A stretch of 64,000 nucleotides of DNA from Streptomyces chryseus (GTDB lineage Bacteria > Actinomycetota > Actinomycetes > Streptomycetales > Streptomycetaceae), in the NCBI RefSeq assembly GCF_014650755.1, contig NZ_BMVO01000027.1:22617-86616 (forward strand). The letters are read 5' to 3'. Position numbers and translations under genes: made by a program. Below the pieces are notes generated by a model, which did no database searches, was not told where the DNA came from, and saw only the letters and a program-made list of their open reading frames with translations. Numbering within the stretch: the first letter of the stretch is position 1; the number at the start of each line of letters is the position of its first letter. Of this stretch, positions 52,379-60,658 are shown in pieces.

Positions 52379-54925
52379 TCACCGTCGCCGCGTCGCGGGA
52401 TCGTCGTGGCTCTCGCGCGATGCGACGGTGTTGCGCGATTCCGCGGCGGGATTTCCGTTCCAGCGAGCGTGTGGCGGTACGTCCTCGCCCTTCATCAGGA
52501 AGGAGTCGGTGGCGAGCACCGCGCCGTCGCCCATCGTCACGCCGTAATGGACGAGGGCACCGACACCCACGGTGCAGCCGTCGCCGACCGTGCTGTGGTC
52601 GGACTTGAAGGTGCCGTCCTCCTGCGAATGGCACTGGATTTTGCTCCCGGCGTTGAGCGTGCAGTCGTTTCCGATGGTGGTGAGCGTCCGTTCCGTCACG
52701 TAACAGCCGTCGTCGAACACCCTGTTGCCGATCCGGACTCCGAGCGAGCGCCAGATCATGTTCTTGAAGGGAGTGCCGTTGAATACGTTCAGGTAGTGGT
52801 CGGGCACCTTCCACAGGCGCTCGTGCCACCAGAAGTACGGGTCGTAGATCGAGCACAACCGGGGCTTCAGCGGGCGGAACCTGGTGAAGGCGCGCTCCAG
52901 CAGGACGAAATAGGCCGCGGTGGACAGCAGGGCGAGGACCAGCGACGCGGCTATCGCCAACTGTCCAACCGCGCCGTGCAGGTCCACGGCCGCGAGGCCG
53001 ATCACCGTGAGGAGGAAGGAATAGAGCCACCGTACGAAGAGGCCCAAGCCCATGGTGCGGATGTTGTAGCGGTTCTTCGCGGCGAGGTTCCGGCGGAGGT
53101 TCTCTCCGGTCCGCAGGTGATCGAACCGGGCATCTCGTTCCACCGACCGGGGAATTTCGAAGCACGGGGATCCGAGCAGTCCGACACCTTCCCGTATTTC
53201 ACCGTCGAGAGGCACCATCACCTTCGTGCCGAGGAGACAGTTGGCGCCGGTCCTCGCGCCGACAGGATAAGCGATGTGGTTTCCGAGGAAGTTGTGCGGG
53301 CCGATCGACGTCCGGGACACCCGGAATGACGTGCTGGAGAATTCGGCGTTCATGAGGGAAAGCCCGTCAGCGACCATCGTTCCGCTGCCCACGGAGACCA
53401 GGTAGGGGGTCTCGTGCTGCACGTCGGAGCCGAAGTTCGACCCGGTCTGCTCCACCCGCGACAGGTCATATCCGAGACCGCGCAGAAAGTTGACGATGTA
53501 CGAGCTGTCACCGAAGAGCCAGAGGAAGAACCTCACGTTCGTCAGGCGGGTGATCGCCCTGTGCACCGAGTAGTGGAGGCCGTACAGCGGATAGATCCTG
53601 CCGGGCTTCATCACCAGGTTCAGCAGGCGCGGAACGGTGACCAGCGTGACGAGGCCGACGACGACGAAGCCGGAGAACAGCACGAGGGAGAGGATCAGCG
53701 CGTCGAGGTAGAGCCGCGACGACGTGAAGCCCACTGTGCCGGGGGCGAACACGTCGCTCAGCGCCGGGACCTGGGTCAGCAGCATGTACAGGCCCCCCAC
53801 CGTCAGTGGCACGTACAGCAGGAACAACTGGAGGACGGTGAGCATGCCGTACCAGGCGCGGCGCTGCGTGCCGCAGGGCGCCGGAGCGACCCGCACGTAG
53901 TCGACCTCGGTGCGCTGGGCGGGCGATCCGTGCCAGCGCTCGCCGTCCGGTACGTGCTGGCCGCCGTACAGCGCCGACGTATGGCCCAGCTGCGCGCCGT
54001 CTCCCATCGACGTGTCGACGTCGAGGACGGTCTTCTCACCGACGAACACGTCCCGGCCCAGGGTTACCCGGCCGGTCTCGACACGTCCGGCGTGCGCCCG
54101 GTAGCACAGGAAGTGCGAGTCCTTGCGGATCACCGTACCGGCGCCGATGGTGAGCAGGTCGGTGCAGACCGGAACGGTGCGGGAGAGGATCGTGACGCGC
54201 TTGCCGATCCGGGCGCCGAGCGACCGCAGGTACAGCACGTACAGGGGATTGCCGACGAAGAAGATCATCGGGTTGGCGTGGAGCAGGACCTTGACGGTCC
54301 AGAAGCGCAGATACGTCAGCCCCCAGACCGGGAAATTACGGGCGTGCCACCGACCGACAAGAATCCATTTGGCGACGACCGGGAAAATGCACAGGCCCAC
54401 GAAGGCGACGCCGCCGAAAGCAAGCGAACGCACGTAGATGTCGGCTGTCCCCGAGCTGCGGGAGACCCATGCGTAGCCGCGGGCGGTGACGGTTGCCGCC
54501 AGGAACGAATAGCCGAGGAAGAGCAGCAACTGGGCTGTTCCGCAGAAGACATACCGGAGTGTGCCGGCCGGTTCCGCCACTTCGGTTTGCGCCGCAGTGA
54601 CCGGCTCCGCAGTGGTGGGGCTGCTTTCCTCAAGCGACACGGCGAGACTTCGGACCGTCGGGTTCCGATAAATGTCCTTCATCGAGACCGGCGGAAGGTC
54701 CGCGTGCTTTCTTACCCTCGCGCAGAAATGAGCCATGACGAGGGAATTCGCTCCCAGGTCGTCGAAGAAGTGGCTGTCTACCGACACCCGTTCAACGCAT
54801 ACGACGTCGGCCAGGACTTCGGCGAAGTCCCGCTCGGTGTCGGTCGCCGGGCCGGCGTGTCCGCGCTCGGTAAGTGCAGGTTCATCCGGCGCGGACGGGA
54901 GAACCTCGACAGATTCTTCTTCCAT
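52379..54925 (-). CDS. Pls-like membrane polymerase subunit: PCP, membrane segments, beta-helix acetyltransferase-like domains; no A domain
   Basis: An 848-residue protein. Residues 22-100 are a carrier domain with Ser61 in LGANSL. From residue 120 membrane helices (CGTAQLLLFLGYSFLAATVT, FGGVAFVGLCIFPVVAKWIL) alternate with left-handed beta-helix domains: SLGARIGKRVTILSRTVPVC, GAGTVIRKDSHFLCYRAHAG, GQHVPDGERWHGSPAQR, later VGARTGANCLLGTKVMVPLD and GNDCTLNAGSKIQCHSQEDG. The order matches the part of epsilon-poly-L-lysine synthetase (Pls) after its A domain: T, six helices, three tandem C-like domains that make the isopeptide chain. The A domain is missing and may be supplied by the NRPS 17 bp downstream. 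Confidence 0.9.
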   Translation of the reverse strand: MEEESVEVLPSAPDEPALTERGHAGPATDTERDFAEVLADVVCVERVSVDSHFFDDLGANSLVMAHFCARVRKHADLPPVSMKDIYRNPTVRSLAVSLEESSPTTAEPVTAAQTEVAEPAGTLRYVFCGTAQLLLFLGYSFLAATVTARGYAWVSRSSGTADIYVRSLAFGGVAFVGLCIFPVVAKWILVGRWHARNFPVWGLTYLRFWTVKVLLHANPMIFFVGNPLYVLYLRSLGARIGKRVTILSRTVPVCTDLLTIGAGTVIRKDSHFLCYRAHAGRVETGRVTLGRDVFVGEKTVLDVDTSMGDGAQLGHTSALYGGQHVPDGERWHGSPAQRTEVDYVRVAPAPCGTQRRAWYGMLTVLQLFLLYVPLTVGGLYMLLTQVPALSDVFAPGTVGFTSSRLYLDALILSLVLFSGFVVVGLVTLVTVPRLLNLVMKPGRIYPLYGLHYSVHRAITRLTNVRFFLWLFGDSSYIVNFLRGLGYDLSRVEQTGSNFGSDVQHETPYLVSVGSGTMVADGLSLMNAEFSSTSFRVSRTSIGPHNFLGNHIAYPVGARTGANCLLGTKVMVPLDGEIREGVGLLGSPCFEIPRSVERDARFDHLRTGENLRRNLAAKNRYNIRTMGLGLFVRWLYSFLLTVIGLAAVDLHGAVGQLAIAASLVLALLSTAAYFVLLERAFTRFRPLKPRLCSIYDPYFWWHERLWKVPDHYLNVFNGTPFKNMIWRSLGVRIGNRVFDDGCYVTERTLTTIGNDCTLNAGSKIQCHSQEDGTFKSDHSTVGDGCTVGVGALVHYGVTMGDGAVLATDSFLMKGEDVPPHARWNGNPAAESRNTVASRESHDDPATRRR

Positions 54926-55071
54926 GCGAACCCCTGAAAAGAATTCCTCCGGGCGCGAATCCTCATCTCCTAGTCTCGGTCGTCCACCGTCGGGATGCCA
55001 CTCGAAGCCGATCGACCGCAAACTCCTTTGAACACGCAGAGTTGACGACCAGTCGGAGAAGAGTCATGCCG

Positions 55072-56580
55072 TCAGGCCTTCAGAGGCCGGTCCGTCGGGG
55101 AGACCGGGGCCGGAAGCGCCGTGGAACCGGTCAGGTAACGGTCGGTGGCCGCCGCCGCGGCCCGTCCCTCCGCGATGGCCCACACCACCAGCGACTGGCC
55201 GCGTCCCGCGTCACCCGCGATGAACACGCCCTGTGCCACGGCGTGTCCGGTCCGCTGCCGCTGCTGCGCCGGGGTGGCGGCGAAAGCGGGGTCCCGCGCG
55301 AAGTTGCCCCGCTCGTCCAGTGTCAGCCCGAGCTGCTCCCTCAGGCCGCTGTGCGGCTCGGGGCCACTGAAGCCGAGGGCCAGCAGCACCAGCTCGGCCG
55401 GGATCTCCCGCTCGGTGCCCGGCAGCGGCCTTCGGGACGTCGGTTCCACCTCCGTCACGTGCAGCATGCGCACGGGTCCCTCCGGTTCCCCCTCGAAGCG
55501 GACGGTGGCGCAGGAGAAGACCCTCGGGTCCGTGCCGTGGCGCTCCTGGGCCTCCTGGTGCGCGTGGGAGATCCGGTAGACCTTTGGGTACACGGGCCAC
55601 GGCTCGGTCTCGGTCCGGGTGCCACCCGGCACGGGGTTGATGTCCAGCTGCGTCACGGAGGCCGCACCTTGGCGCAGCGCGGTGCCCAGGCAGTCCGATG
55701 CGGTGTCCCCGCCGCCGACGATCACCACGTGCTTGCCCGCGGCGGTGACGGGCGGCGAGGCGCAGTCGCTCTCCCCGGCCCGGTTGGACAGGGTCAAATA
55801 GTCCATCGCTTGATGGATGCCGCCCAGCTCACGGCCAGGAACGGGCAGTTCGCGGCGCTCCGTGGCGCCGACGGCGACGATCACCGCGTCATGGTGCTCC
55901 CGCAGCTCGGCGGCGTCCAGGTCGATGCCGACTCGCACCCCGGTGCGGAACGTCGTACCTTCGGCCCGCATCTGTCCGATACGGCGGTCCAGGTGCCGCT
56001 TCTCCATCTTGAACTCGGGAATGCCGTAGCGAAGCAGACCGCCGACGCGGTCGGCGCGCTCGTACACGGCGACGGTGTGGCCGGCCCGGGTGAGCTGCTG
56101 CGCCGCCGCCAGCCCGGCCGGACCCGACCCGATGACGGCGACGGTCTTCCCGCTCAGCCGCTCCGGCGGCTGAGGCGATGCGTATCCCTGCTCCCAGGCC
56201 TGGTCGGCGATGGTCTGCTCCACGTTCTTGATCGTGACCGGCTCGCCGTTGACGGCCAGTACGCAAGCGTCCTCGCACGGCGCCGGGCACAGCCGCCCGG
56301 TAAACTCGGGAAAGTTGTTGGTCGCGTGCAGCCGCTCGGCCGCGGCGCGCCAATCGCCGTGCGTCGCGTACGCGTTCCACTCCGGAATGAGATTGCCCAG
56401 CGGGCAACCGCTGTGGCAGAAAGGTACGCCGCAGTCCATGCAGCGCTGTGCCTGCTCGGACACCAGGGAAAGCAGCGGCTGTCCCGCGTGGACCTCGTTC
56501 CAGTCGCTCAGCCGTTCCTCGACGGGGCGCGCCACGCTGGACCTATGCGGGATTCTGAGGAAGCCGTAGGGATCAGTCAT
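55072..56580 (-). CDS. gltD: Glutamate synthase small subunit
   Basis: A 502-residue FAD/iron-sulfur protein. The N-terminal cysteine clusters are CMDCGVPFCHSGCPLGN and CPAPCEDACVL; the FAD site is VIGSGPAGLAAAQQL, the NADPH site IVGGGDTASDC, and the end has GVFIAGDAGRGQSLVVWAI. It passes electrons from NADPH to the large subunit GltB, which is not in the window. ATG 56580 with GGAGG upstream. It is in the same orientation as the Dap genes, 146 bp upstream, and would support glutamate supply for SbnA. Confidence 0.95.
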   Translation of the reverse strand: MTDPYGFLRIPHRSSVARPVEERLSDWNEVHAGQPLLSLVSEQAQRCMDCGVPFCHSGCPLGNLIPEWNAYATHGDWRAAAERLHATNNFPEFTGRLCPAPCEDACVLAVNGEPVTIKNVEQTIADQAWEQGYASPQPPERLSGKTVAVIGSGPAGLAAAQQLTRAGHTVAVYERADRVGGLLRYGIPEFKMEKRHLDRRIGQMRAEGTTFRTGVRVGIDLDAAELREHHDAVIVAVGATERRELPVPGRELGGIHQAMDYLTLSNRAGESDCASPPVTAAGKHVVIVGGGDTASDCLGTALRQGAASVTQLDINPVPGGTRTETEPWPVYPKVYRISHAHQEAQERHGTDPRVFSCATVRFEGEPEGPVRMLHVTEVEPTSRRPLPGTEREIPAELVLLALGFSGPEPHSGLREQLGLTLDERGNFARDPAFAATPAQQRQRTGHAVAQGVFIAGDAGRGQSLVVWAIAEGRAAAAATDRYLTGSTALPAPVSPTDRPLKA

Positions 56581-56840
56581 GTGCGCCGCCTCCAGCGCTG
56601 GACTGCGGTGCATTACGACACTCCGCCATTTTATGCATCATTTACGGAGATCGCACTCGGACGGCTCATCTCGGCGTGAGCCACGTAGGTGCCGAAGGGT
56701 GCGATGGCATCCGCACCGACCTCTACATGGACCGCCGCCACTACATCTGGTACGACCACGCCGACACCGCGACCCTGCCCAACGACCGCGGCCACACCAT
56801 TGTTGGCGCGCTTCGAGCGCGCCTCATGGAGGGGGACGGA

Positions 56841-57188
56841 ATGAGGAAACAATTGGCGAGCTTGGCGTTGGTCACCGGTGCGATGGTGGCGACAACGCTC
56901 GGTACCTCCGTCGAGGTGCAGGCGCAGGAGCCGGTCCTGTGTCCCAGCAACGCGATCTGCCTTTGGACGGGCAAGTACCACACAGGCACCCGTTACGTGT
57001 GGACGGGCGGCCACCGCGATCTGCCCAGCAACTTCACGGACCACGTGGGTTCCTGCCGGGCCAACAGGAACGGCGCTTTCATCGACTGGGCCACTGGCAA
57101 GGTCTGTCGTCCGGTGAGCAGGGGTGACTATGCGGACTTCTACCTGAGGGGGTTCGGCGGAAAGATGGACGCGGTGGGCGACAACTGA
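56841..57188 (+). CDS. Secreted peptidase-inhibitor I36-like protein
   Basis: A 115-residue protein with a signal peptide (ASLALVTGAMVATTLGTSVE). The mature part has CPSNAICLWTGKYHTGTRYV, the DLPSNFTDHVGSCRANRNGA region and DYADFYLRGFGGKMD, matching the small I36/beta-gamma-crystallin-like inhibitors of Streptomyces. ATG 56841 has GGAGGGGG upstream; upstream in-frame codons back to 56676 are not needed. It is divergent from gltD. Confidence 0.8.
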   Translation: MRKQLASLALVTGAMVATTLGTSVEVQAQEPVLCPSNAICLWTGKYHTGTRYVWTGGHRDLPSNFTDHVGSCRANRNGAFIDWATGKVCRPVSRGDYADFYLRGFGGKMDAVGDN

Positions 57189-57364
57189 GAGCGACTGTCT
57201 AGAGGAGGGCCACAGGTCAGCGCGTTTCAGTGGGTGTACGGATGTCCCGGCAGGCCGTACACGAAATTCGCACTGGAGGAAAGGCTGGCAGCTCCGAACC
57301 GTACAAGTAGGCGCGTCCGGGACTGCTGACACCAGCTCCGGAAACTCCAACATCAGCGACCCGA

Positions 57365-57389
57365 CGCCCCGCAAGCGCCATGCGGGGCG
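57365..57389. terminator. Hairpin in the gap before the anti-sigma gene
   Basis: CGCCCCGCA (57365-57373) and TGCGGGGCG (57381-57389) are perfect 9-bp arms with a 7-nt loop. It could end the I36-like transcript (stop 57188) or the anti-sigma transcript (end 57601). The rest of the 412-base gap 57189-57600 shows no gene. Confidence 0.5.
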
Positions 57390-57600
57390 CCGCTCGTCGA
57401 GGCCTGGGGGACGAACTGGCTACCGGCTGGTCATCGCCCCGCACCTTCGTCGTTCCGGCGGACGGCCCGGACCCGGCAGGTCATGACGTGGGTGGCAGTC
57501 GGCGCCCTCGCTGGCCGCCGACTTCGGCCAGAGTGCTTGCAGCCATACCTTGACCACAGCCCCGTCTTGGCCTGAACTGGCGCAGCATCGTTCGGAGGTA

Positions 57601-58347
57601 TCAAGCGGGAAGTGCCAGGAGCGCCAGGGGCGTGCTGGTGGGCTGGGGCGAGCCACCCGCGGGTTCTGCCGTGATGCCCATGCCGGCGGCCCTTCCGACA
57701 GCTCCTTCCATCACCACAGCACCGCTGTGTCCGATGAGGCCCGCCGGTCTCATCGTGCGGCCGTCGTCGAACCACAGCTGATAGGCCTTGTCATCGGGCA
57801 GCTCCGGCAGGCCGGAGGCCAGGAAGACGGCGGTGTCCTGGCTACGGGAGACGATCACTGTGCCCCGCGCACCGCCCTTGACGCTTCCGCTGACGGTACG
57901 GGCGTCGGGGGCGGCCAGCACCCGCGCCATGTCGGTGGTCTCTTGCCTGGCCTGCTGGGCTCTGTGTTCGGCCTGCTGTGCGTCCTGGAACTGCCAGGCC
58001 GCCGTCCCGCCGAACGCGGTGGCCGCGGCAACGCAGGAGGCCAGCACCAGACGCGGCGCGTACCGTGCGCGGGCGCTCACCGGTCGACGCACGATTCCGT
58101 CGGCCGTAACACTCGGGGGTAGTTGGCGCACGGTCTTGATCCAGGCGATGACCTGCGGCTTCATTCCCGGCGGGAGTGCGGCGGCGACGGCCGTTCCCAG
58201 ACGCGCAGCGGTCGCGGTCAGCTCTCGCACTTCCTCGGCACAGGCCGCGCAGTCCCCTATATGGCGCTCGATCGTCTCGCGCTCGTCGTTGCCGACCGCG
58301 TTCAGGGCGTAGGCGCCGGTGAGGACATGTACGTGTTCGTCACTCAT
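57601..58347 (-). CDS. rskA: Anti-sigma-K factor (RskA-like)
   Basis: A 248-residue membrane protein. The N-terminal anti-sigma domain has the zinc-type motif IERHIGDCAACAEEV (HxxxCxxC). One transmembrane helix (LVLASCVAAATAFGGTAAW) follows a linker, and the extracellular RskA domain shows VIVSRSQDTAVFLASGLPEL, DDKAYQLWFDDG and GAVVMEGAVGRAAGMGITAE. RskA proteins hold SigK until regulated proteolysis. Its start overlaps the sigma gene stop by 4 bp. Confidence 0.93.
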   Translation of the reverse strand: MSDEHVHVLTGAYALNAVGNDERETIERHIGDCAACAEEVRELTATAARLGTAVAAALPPGMKPQVIAWIKTVRQLPPSVTADGIVRRPVSARARYAPRLVLASCVAAATAFGGTAAWQFQDAQQAEHRAQQARQETTDMARVLAAPDARTVSGSVKGGARGTVIVSRSQDTAVFLASGLPELPDDKAYQLWFDDGRTMRPAGLIGHSGAVVMEGAVGRAAGMGITAEPAGGSPQPTSTPLALLALPA

Positions 58348-58928
58348 GCGCTCACTCCCATGCAGTCTCGGAGCCGGATCAGACCGTCACGCAGACGTGT
58401 CTTGACTGTTCCCAGTGGCGCCGACAGTGTGGCGGCGACCTCCTGGTGGGTGTAGCCGTGGTAGTAGGCGAGGGTCACGGCCTGGCGCTGCAGGTCGCTC
58501 AGGCCCCTCAGGCACCGCCTGACTTGTTCACTGTCCAGCCGGACCGCGACCTCCTCGCTGACCTGGTCGTAGTCCGGGGTGCGCTCGCGAAACGCGTTGC
58601 GCTGCTCGCGGGCGGTCGCCGCTTCCTCGGAGCGCACCCGGTCCACCGCCCGCCGGTGAGCCATCGTCATCACCCAGGTCATGACGCTGCCCTGCTCAGG
58701 GCGGAAGCGCGTGGCGGTACGCCAGACCTCGACCATGACTTCCTGCGCCACTTCCTCGGACTGGGCCGGATCCCGCAGCACTTTGAGTACCAGCCCGTAG
58801 ACCGGGCCGGCGACCGCGTCGTAGAGAGTCGCGAAGGCATCCTGATCGCCGCCGGCGACGAGGGCTACGACGTCGGACAGTTCCGGTCCGCGCTGCGGGG
58901 CACCTCCGATACGTGCGATCTCTTTCAC
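58344..58928 (-). CDS. sigK: ECF sigma factor SigK
   Basis: A 194-residue sigma factor with region 2 (GGDQDAFATLYDAVAGPVYG, SEEVAQEVMVEVWRTATRF, SVMTWVMTMAHRRAVDRVRS) and region 4 (CLRGLSDLQRQAVTLAYYHG, THQEVAATLSAPLGTVKTRL). The pattern and pairing with RskA fit SigK. The divergent fasciclin lipoprotein gene is the expected target, as SigK controls the fasciclin proteins MPT70/MPT83 in mycobacteria. Confidence 0.93.
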   Translation of the reverse strand: MKEIARIGGAPQRGPELSDVVALVAGGDQDAFATLYDAVAGPVYGLVLKVLRDPAQSEEVAQEVMVEVWRTATRFRPEQGSVMTWVMTMAHRRAVDRVRSEEAATAREQRNAFRERTPDYDQVSEEVAVRLDSEQVRRCLRGLSDLQRQAVTLAYYHGYTHQEVAATLSAPLGTVKTRLRDGLIRLRDCMGVSA

Positions 58929-59284
58929 CGCACACCTCTCGGACGGCCGAGGCCAACGGGGAGAAGCACGGCGTGATGGTCGCCCATGCCAAACCTTTCA
59001 AGCGATATGGGTGAGCGAGAGCCAGCCGTCAGCGGTTTTTCGGCGGTTCTCGCTCTTTGACCTGATTCGTAGCCGCAGGCGTCGCGGATGGGTTCGCCGG
59101 CCGACTTTGTGTCCGGCCGGCAAACTCGACCGCTTCACGACCAATCCGTACCGGCTCCAGCGACGAATGGAGGGTGTGAGGGAAGCGGTACGGCTCCGAA
59201 GCAGCAGAAGCGGCTGCGGGGCCGCCTCCCCTTGGCACCTCTCACCTACACCAGCACCGCACGTCCACTCGAGGAGCCCTCTTC
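58929..59284. other. Divergent promoter region of sigK and the fasciclin gene
   Basis: A 356-base non-coding stretch between divergent starts. It must hold promoters for both units. I could not assign a convincing SigK-type -35/-10 pair by eye. No small gene was recognised. Confidence 0.45.
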
Positions 59285-59929
59285 ATGTTCAGCACCCGCT
59301 CACGTCGCACCCTTGCTGTCGTCTTCGCCGCAACCGCCCTGCCGCTTGCCCTCACGGCCTGCGGGATGGACGACAGCAGCGGCGACAAGGGCTCCGCCCC
59401 CTCGGCCGCGAAGGAAGACCCGGCCCAGGACGACGCGGGCAAGACTTCGCAGGCATCGGGTCCGTTCGGCCCGGGGTGCGCGTCGGTGCCCAAGGACGGT
59501 GCGGGCAGCTTCGACGGGATGGCGAAGGACCCGGTCGCGACCGCCGCGTCCAACAACCCCGCCCTGTCCACCCTGGTCACGGCGGTCAAGGAGGCCGGTC
59601 TGGTGGACACGCTGAACAATGCCGAGAACATCACGGTGTTCGCACCCACCAACGACGCGTTCGCGAAGATCCCGAAGGCGGACCTGGACAAGGTTCTTGC
59701 GGACAAGGCCACGCTGACCAAGATCCTGACCTATCACGTGGTCGGTGAGAAGCTCTCCCCCGAGCAGTTGGAGAAGGGCTCCTACGACACGCTGCAGAAG
59801 AGCAAGCTGACCACCGCCGGCTCGGGCGAGTCGTACAAGGTCAACGACTCGGCGAACGTCGTCTGCGGCGACGTCTCCACCGCCAACGCCACCGTCCACA
59901 TCATCGACACCGTCCTCATGCCCAGGTGA
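59285..59929 (+). CDS. Fasciclin (FAS1) domain lipoprotein
   Basis: A 214-residue protein. A lipobox (LALTAC) gives a lipid-anchored exterior protein. After an Asp/Ala/Ser linker, one FAS1 domain spans residues about 75-214 with DPVATAASNNPALSTLVTAV, NITVFAPTNDAFAKIPKADL (H1 motif), YHVVGEKLSPEQL and TVHIIDTVLMP (H2). FAS1 domains mediate adhesion. GAGGAG precedes ATG 59285. It is the likely SigK target. Confidence 0.93.
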   Translation: MFSTRSRRTLAVVFAATALPLALTACGMDDSSGDKGSAPSAAKEDPAQDDAGKTSQASGPFGPGCASVPKDGAGSFDGMAKDPVATAASNNPALSTLVTAVKEAGLVDTLNNAENITVFAPTNDAFAKIPKADLDKVLADKATLTKILTYHVVGEKLSPEQLEKGSYDTLQKSKLTTAGSGESYKVNDSANVVCGDVSTANATVHIIDTVLMPR

Positions 59930-60067
59930 TCCACGGGCGAACGGGAAGACGACCTCGCCTCCTTCGCCCCCGAGCCGCCGGCGGTCCCTGTACGCAGGGA
60001 CCGCCAGCGGCCGCTGCCGCCGAGGGCCCCGACGGCCCGCACCCATCCAAGGGCGTGTCGGTGACGA

Positions 60068-60538
60068 ATGAGAAGTATGAGAGTCGTCGTGCCCGTCCTG
60101 TCCCCGTTTGGGCCCGGGTGTGGTCGGCCTGCGGCGTCGGCTGCCGGCGCCCGGGCTGTGATCCGCCACTACCTCGCGCTCTGGGACGTGCAGAGCGTCG
60201 CTGACGAGGTGCTGCTGGTCGTGACGGAGCTGCTGTCCAACGCTGTCCGGCACGGCACGCCGCCGTGGAGCGTGCGCATGTGGCTGGTGTCCGAGGAGGA
60301 CGGTCGGCGGTACGTGCGCCTGGAGGCCGCCGACGCCGGGGCAGGTATCGACGTAGAGCAGCTGCGCGCCCACTGGCGTCGCCCTTGCGGCTCTTTGCTG
60401 AGCGGCGGGCGCGGTCTGTTCATCGTGGACACGCTCGCCTCTCGCTGGGGCGACGACCGCTCCGGCCTCGGGCACATGGTGTGGGCCGAACTGGACGTCA
60501 AGCCCGTCGGCCCCAGCCACTCTGCCGCAGGCGGCTGA
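60068..60538 (+). CDS. RsbW-like ATP-binding protein (anti-sigma/serine kinase type)
   Basis: A 156-residue single HATPase_c domain. The N box is VVTELLSNAVRHGTPP, G1 is LEAADAGAGID, and the G2-like loop is LLSGGRGLFIVDTLASRWG. This is the family of small Streptomyces anti-sigma kinases that bind sigma-B-like factors or anti-anti-sigma proteins. The C-terminus fits the usual LGHMVWAEL end. ATG 60068 or 60077 could be the start; no strong RBS is visible. Confidence 0.88.
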   Translation: MRSMRVVVPVLSPFGPGCGRPAASAAGARAVIRHYLALWDVQSVADEVLLVVTELLSNAVRHGTPPWSVRMWLVSEEDGRRYVRLEAADAGAGIDVEQLRAHWRRPCGSLLSGGRGLFIVDTLASRWGDDRSGLGHMVWAELDVKPVGPSHSAAGG

Positions 60539-60658
60539 CATGCCTCCCGCCGCGAATCCGCACCCGGACCAATCCGATCGGCTCGGTGCTGCGAATAGGT
60601 GCTGACCCGGTCGCAGGCAGGAACGCTACGGCCGGCACACAACGAACGACGGAGGACC

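Noticed and set aside
52362..53165. N-terminal extension of the NRPS frame by 268 codons
   Set aside because: It overlaps the Pls-like gene in another frame, is Arg/Pro-rich, and ATG 52361 has a strong RBS.
53414..54937. 507-codon plus-strand frame opposite the Pls-like gene
   Set aside because: Antisense shadow rich in His/Asp/Arg, with no domain pattern.
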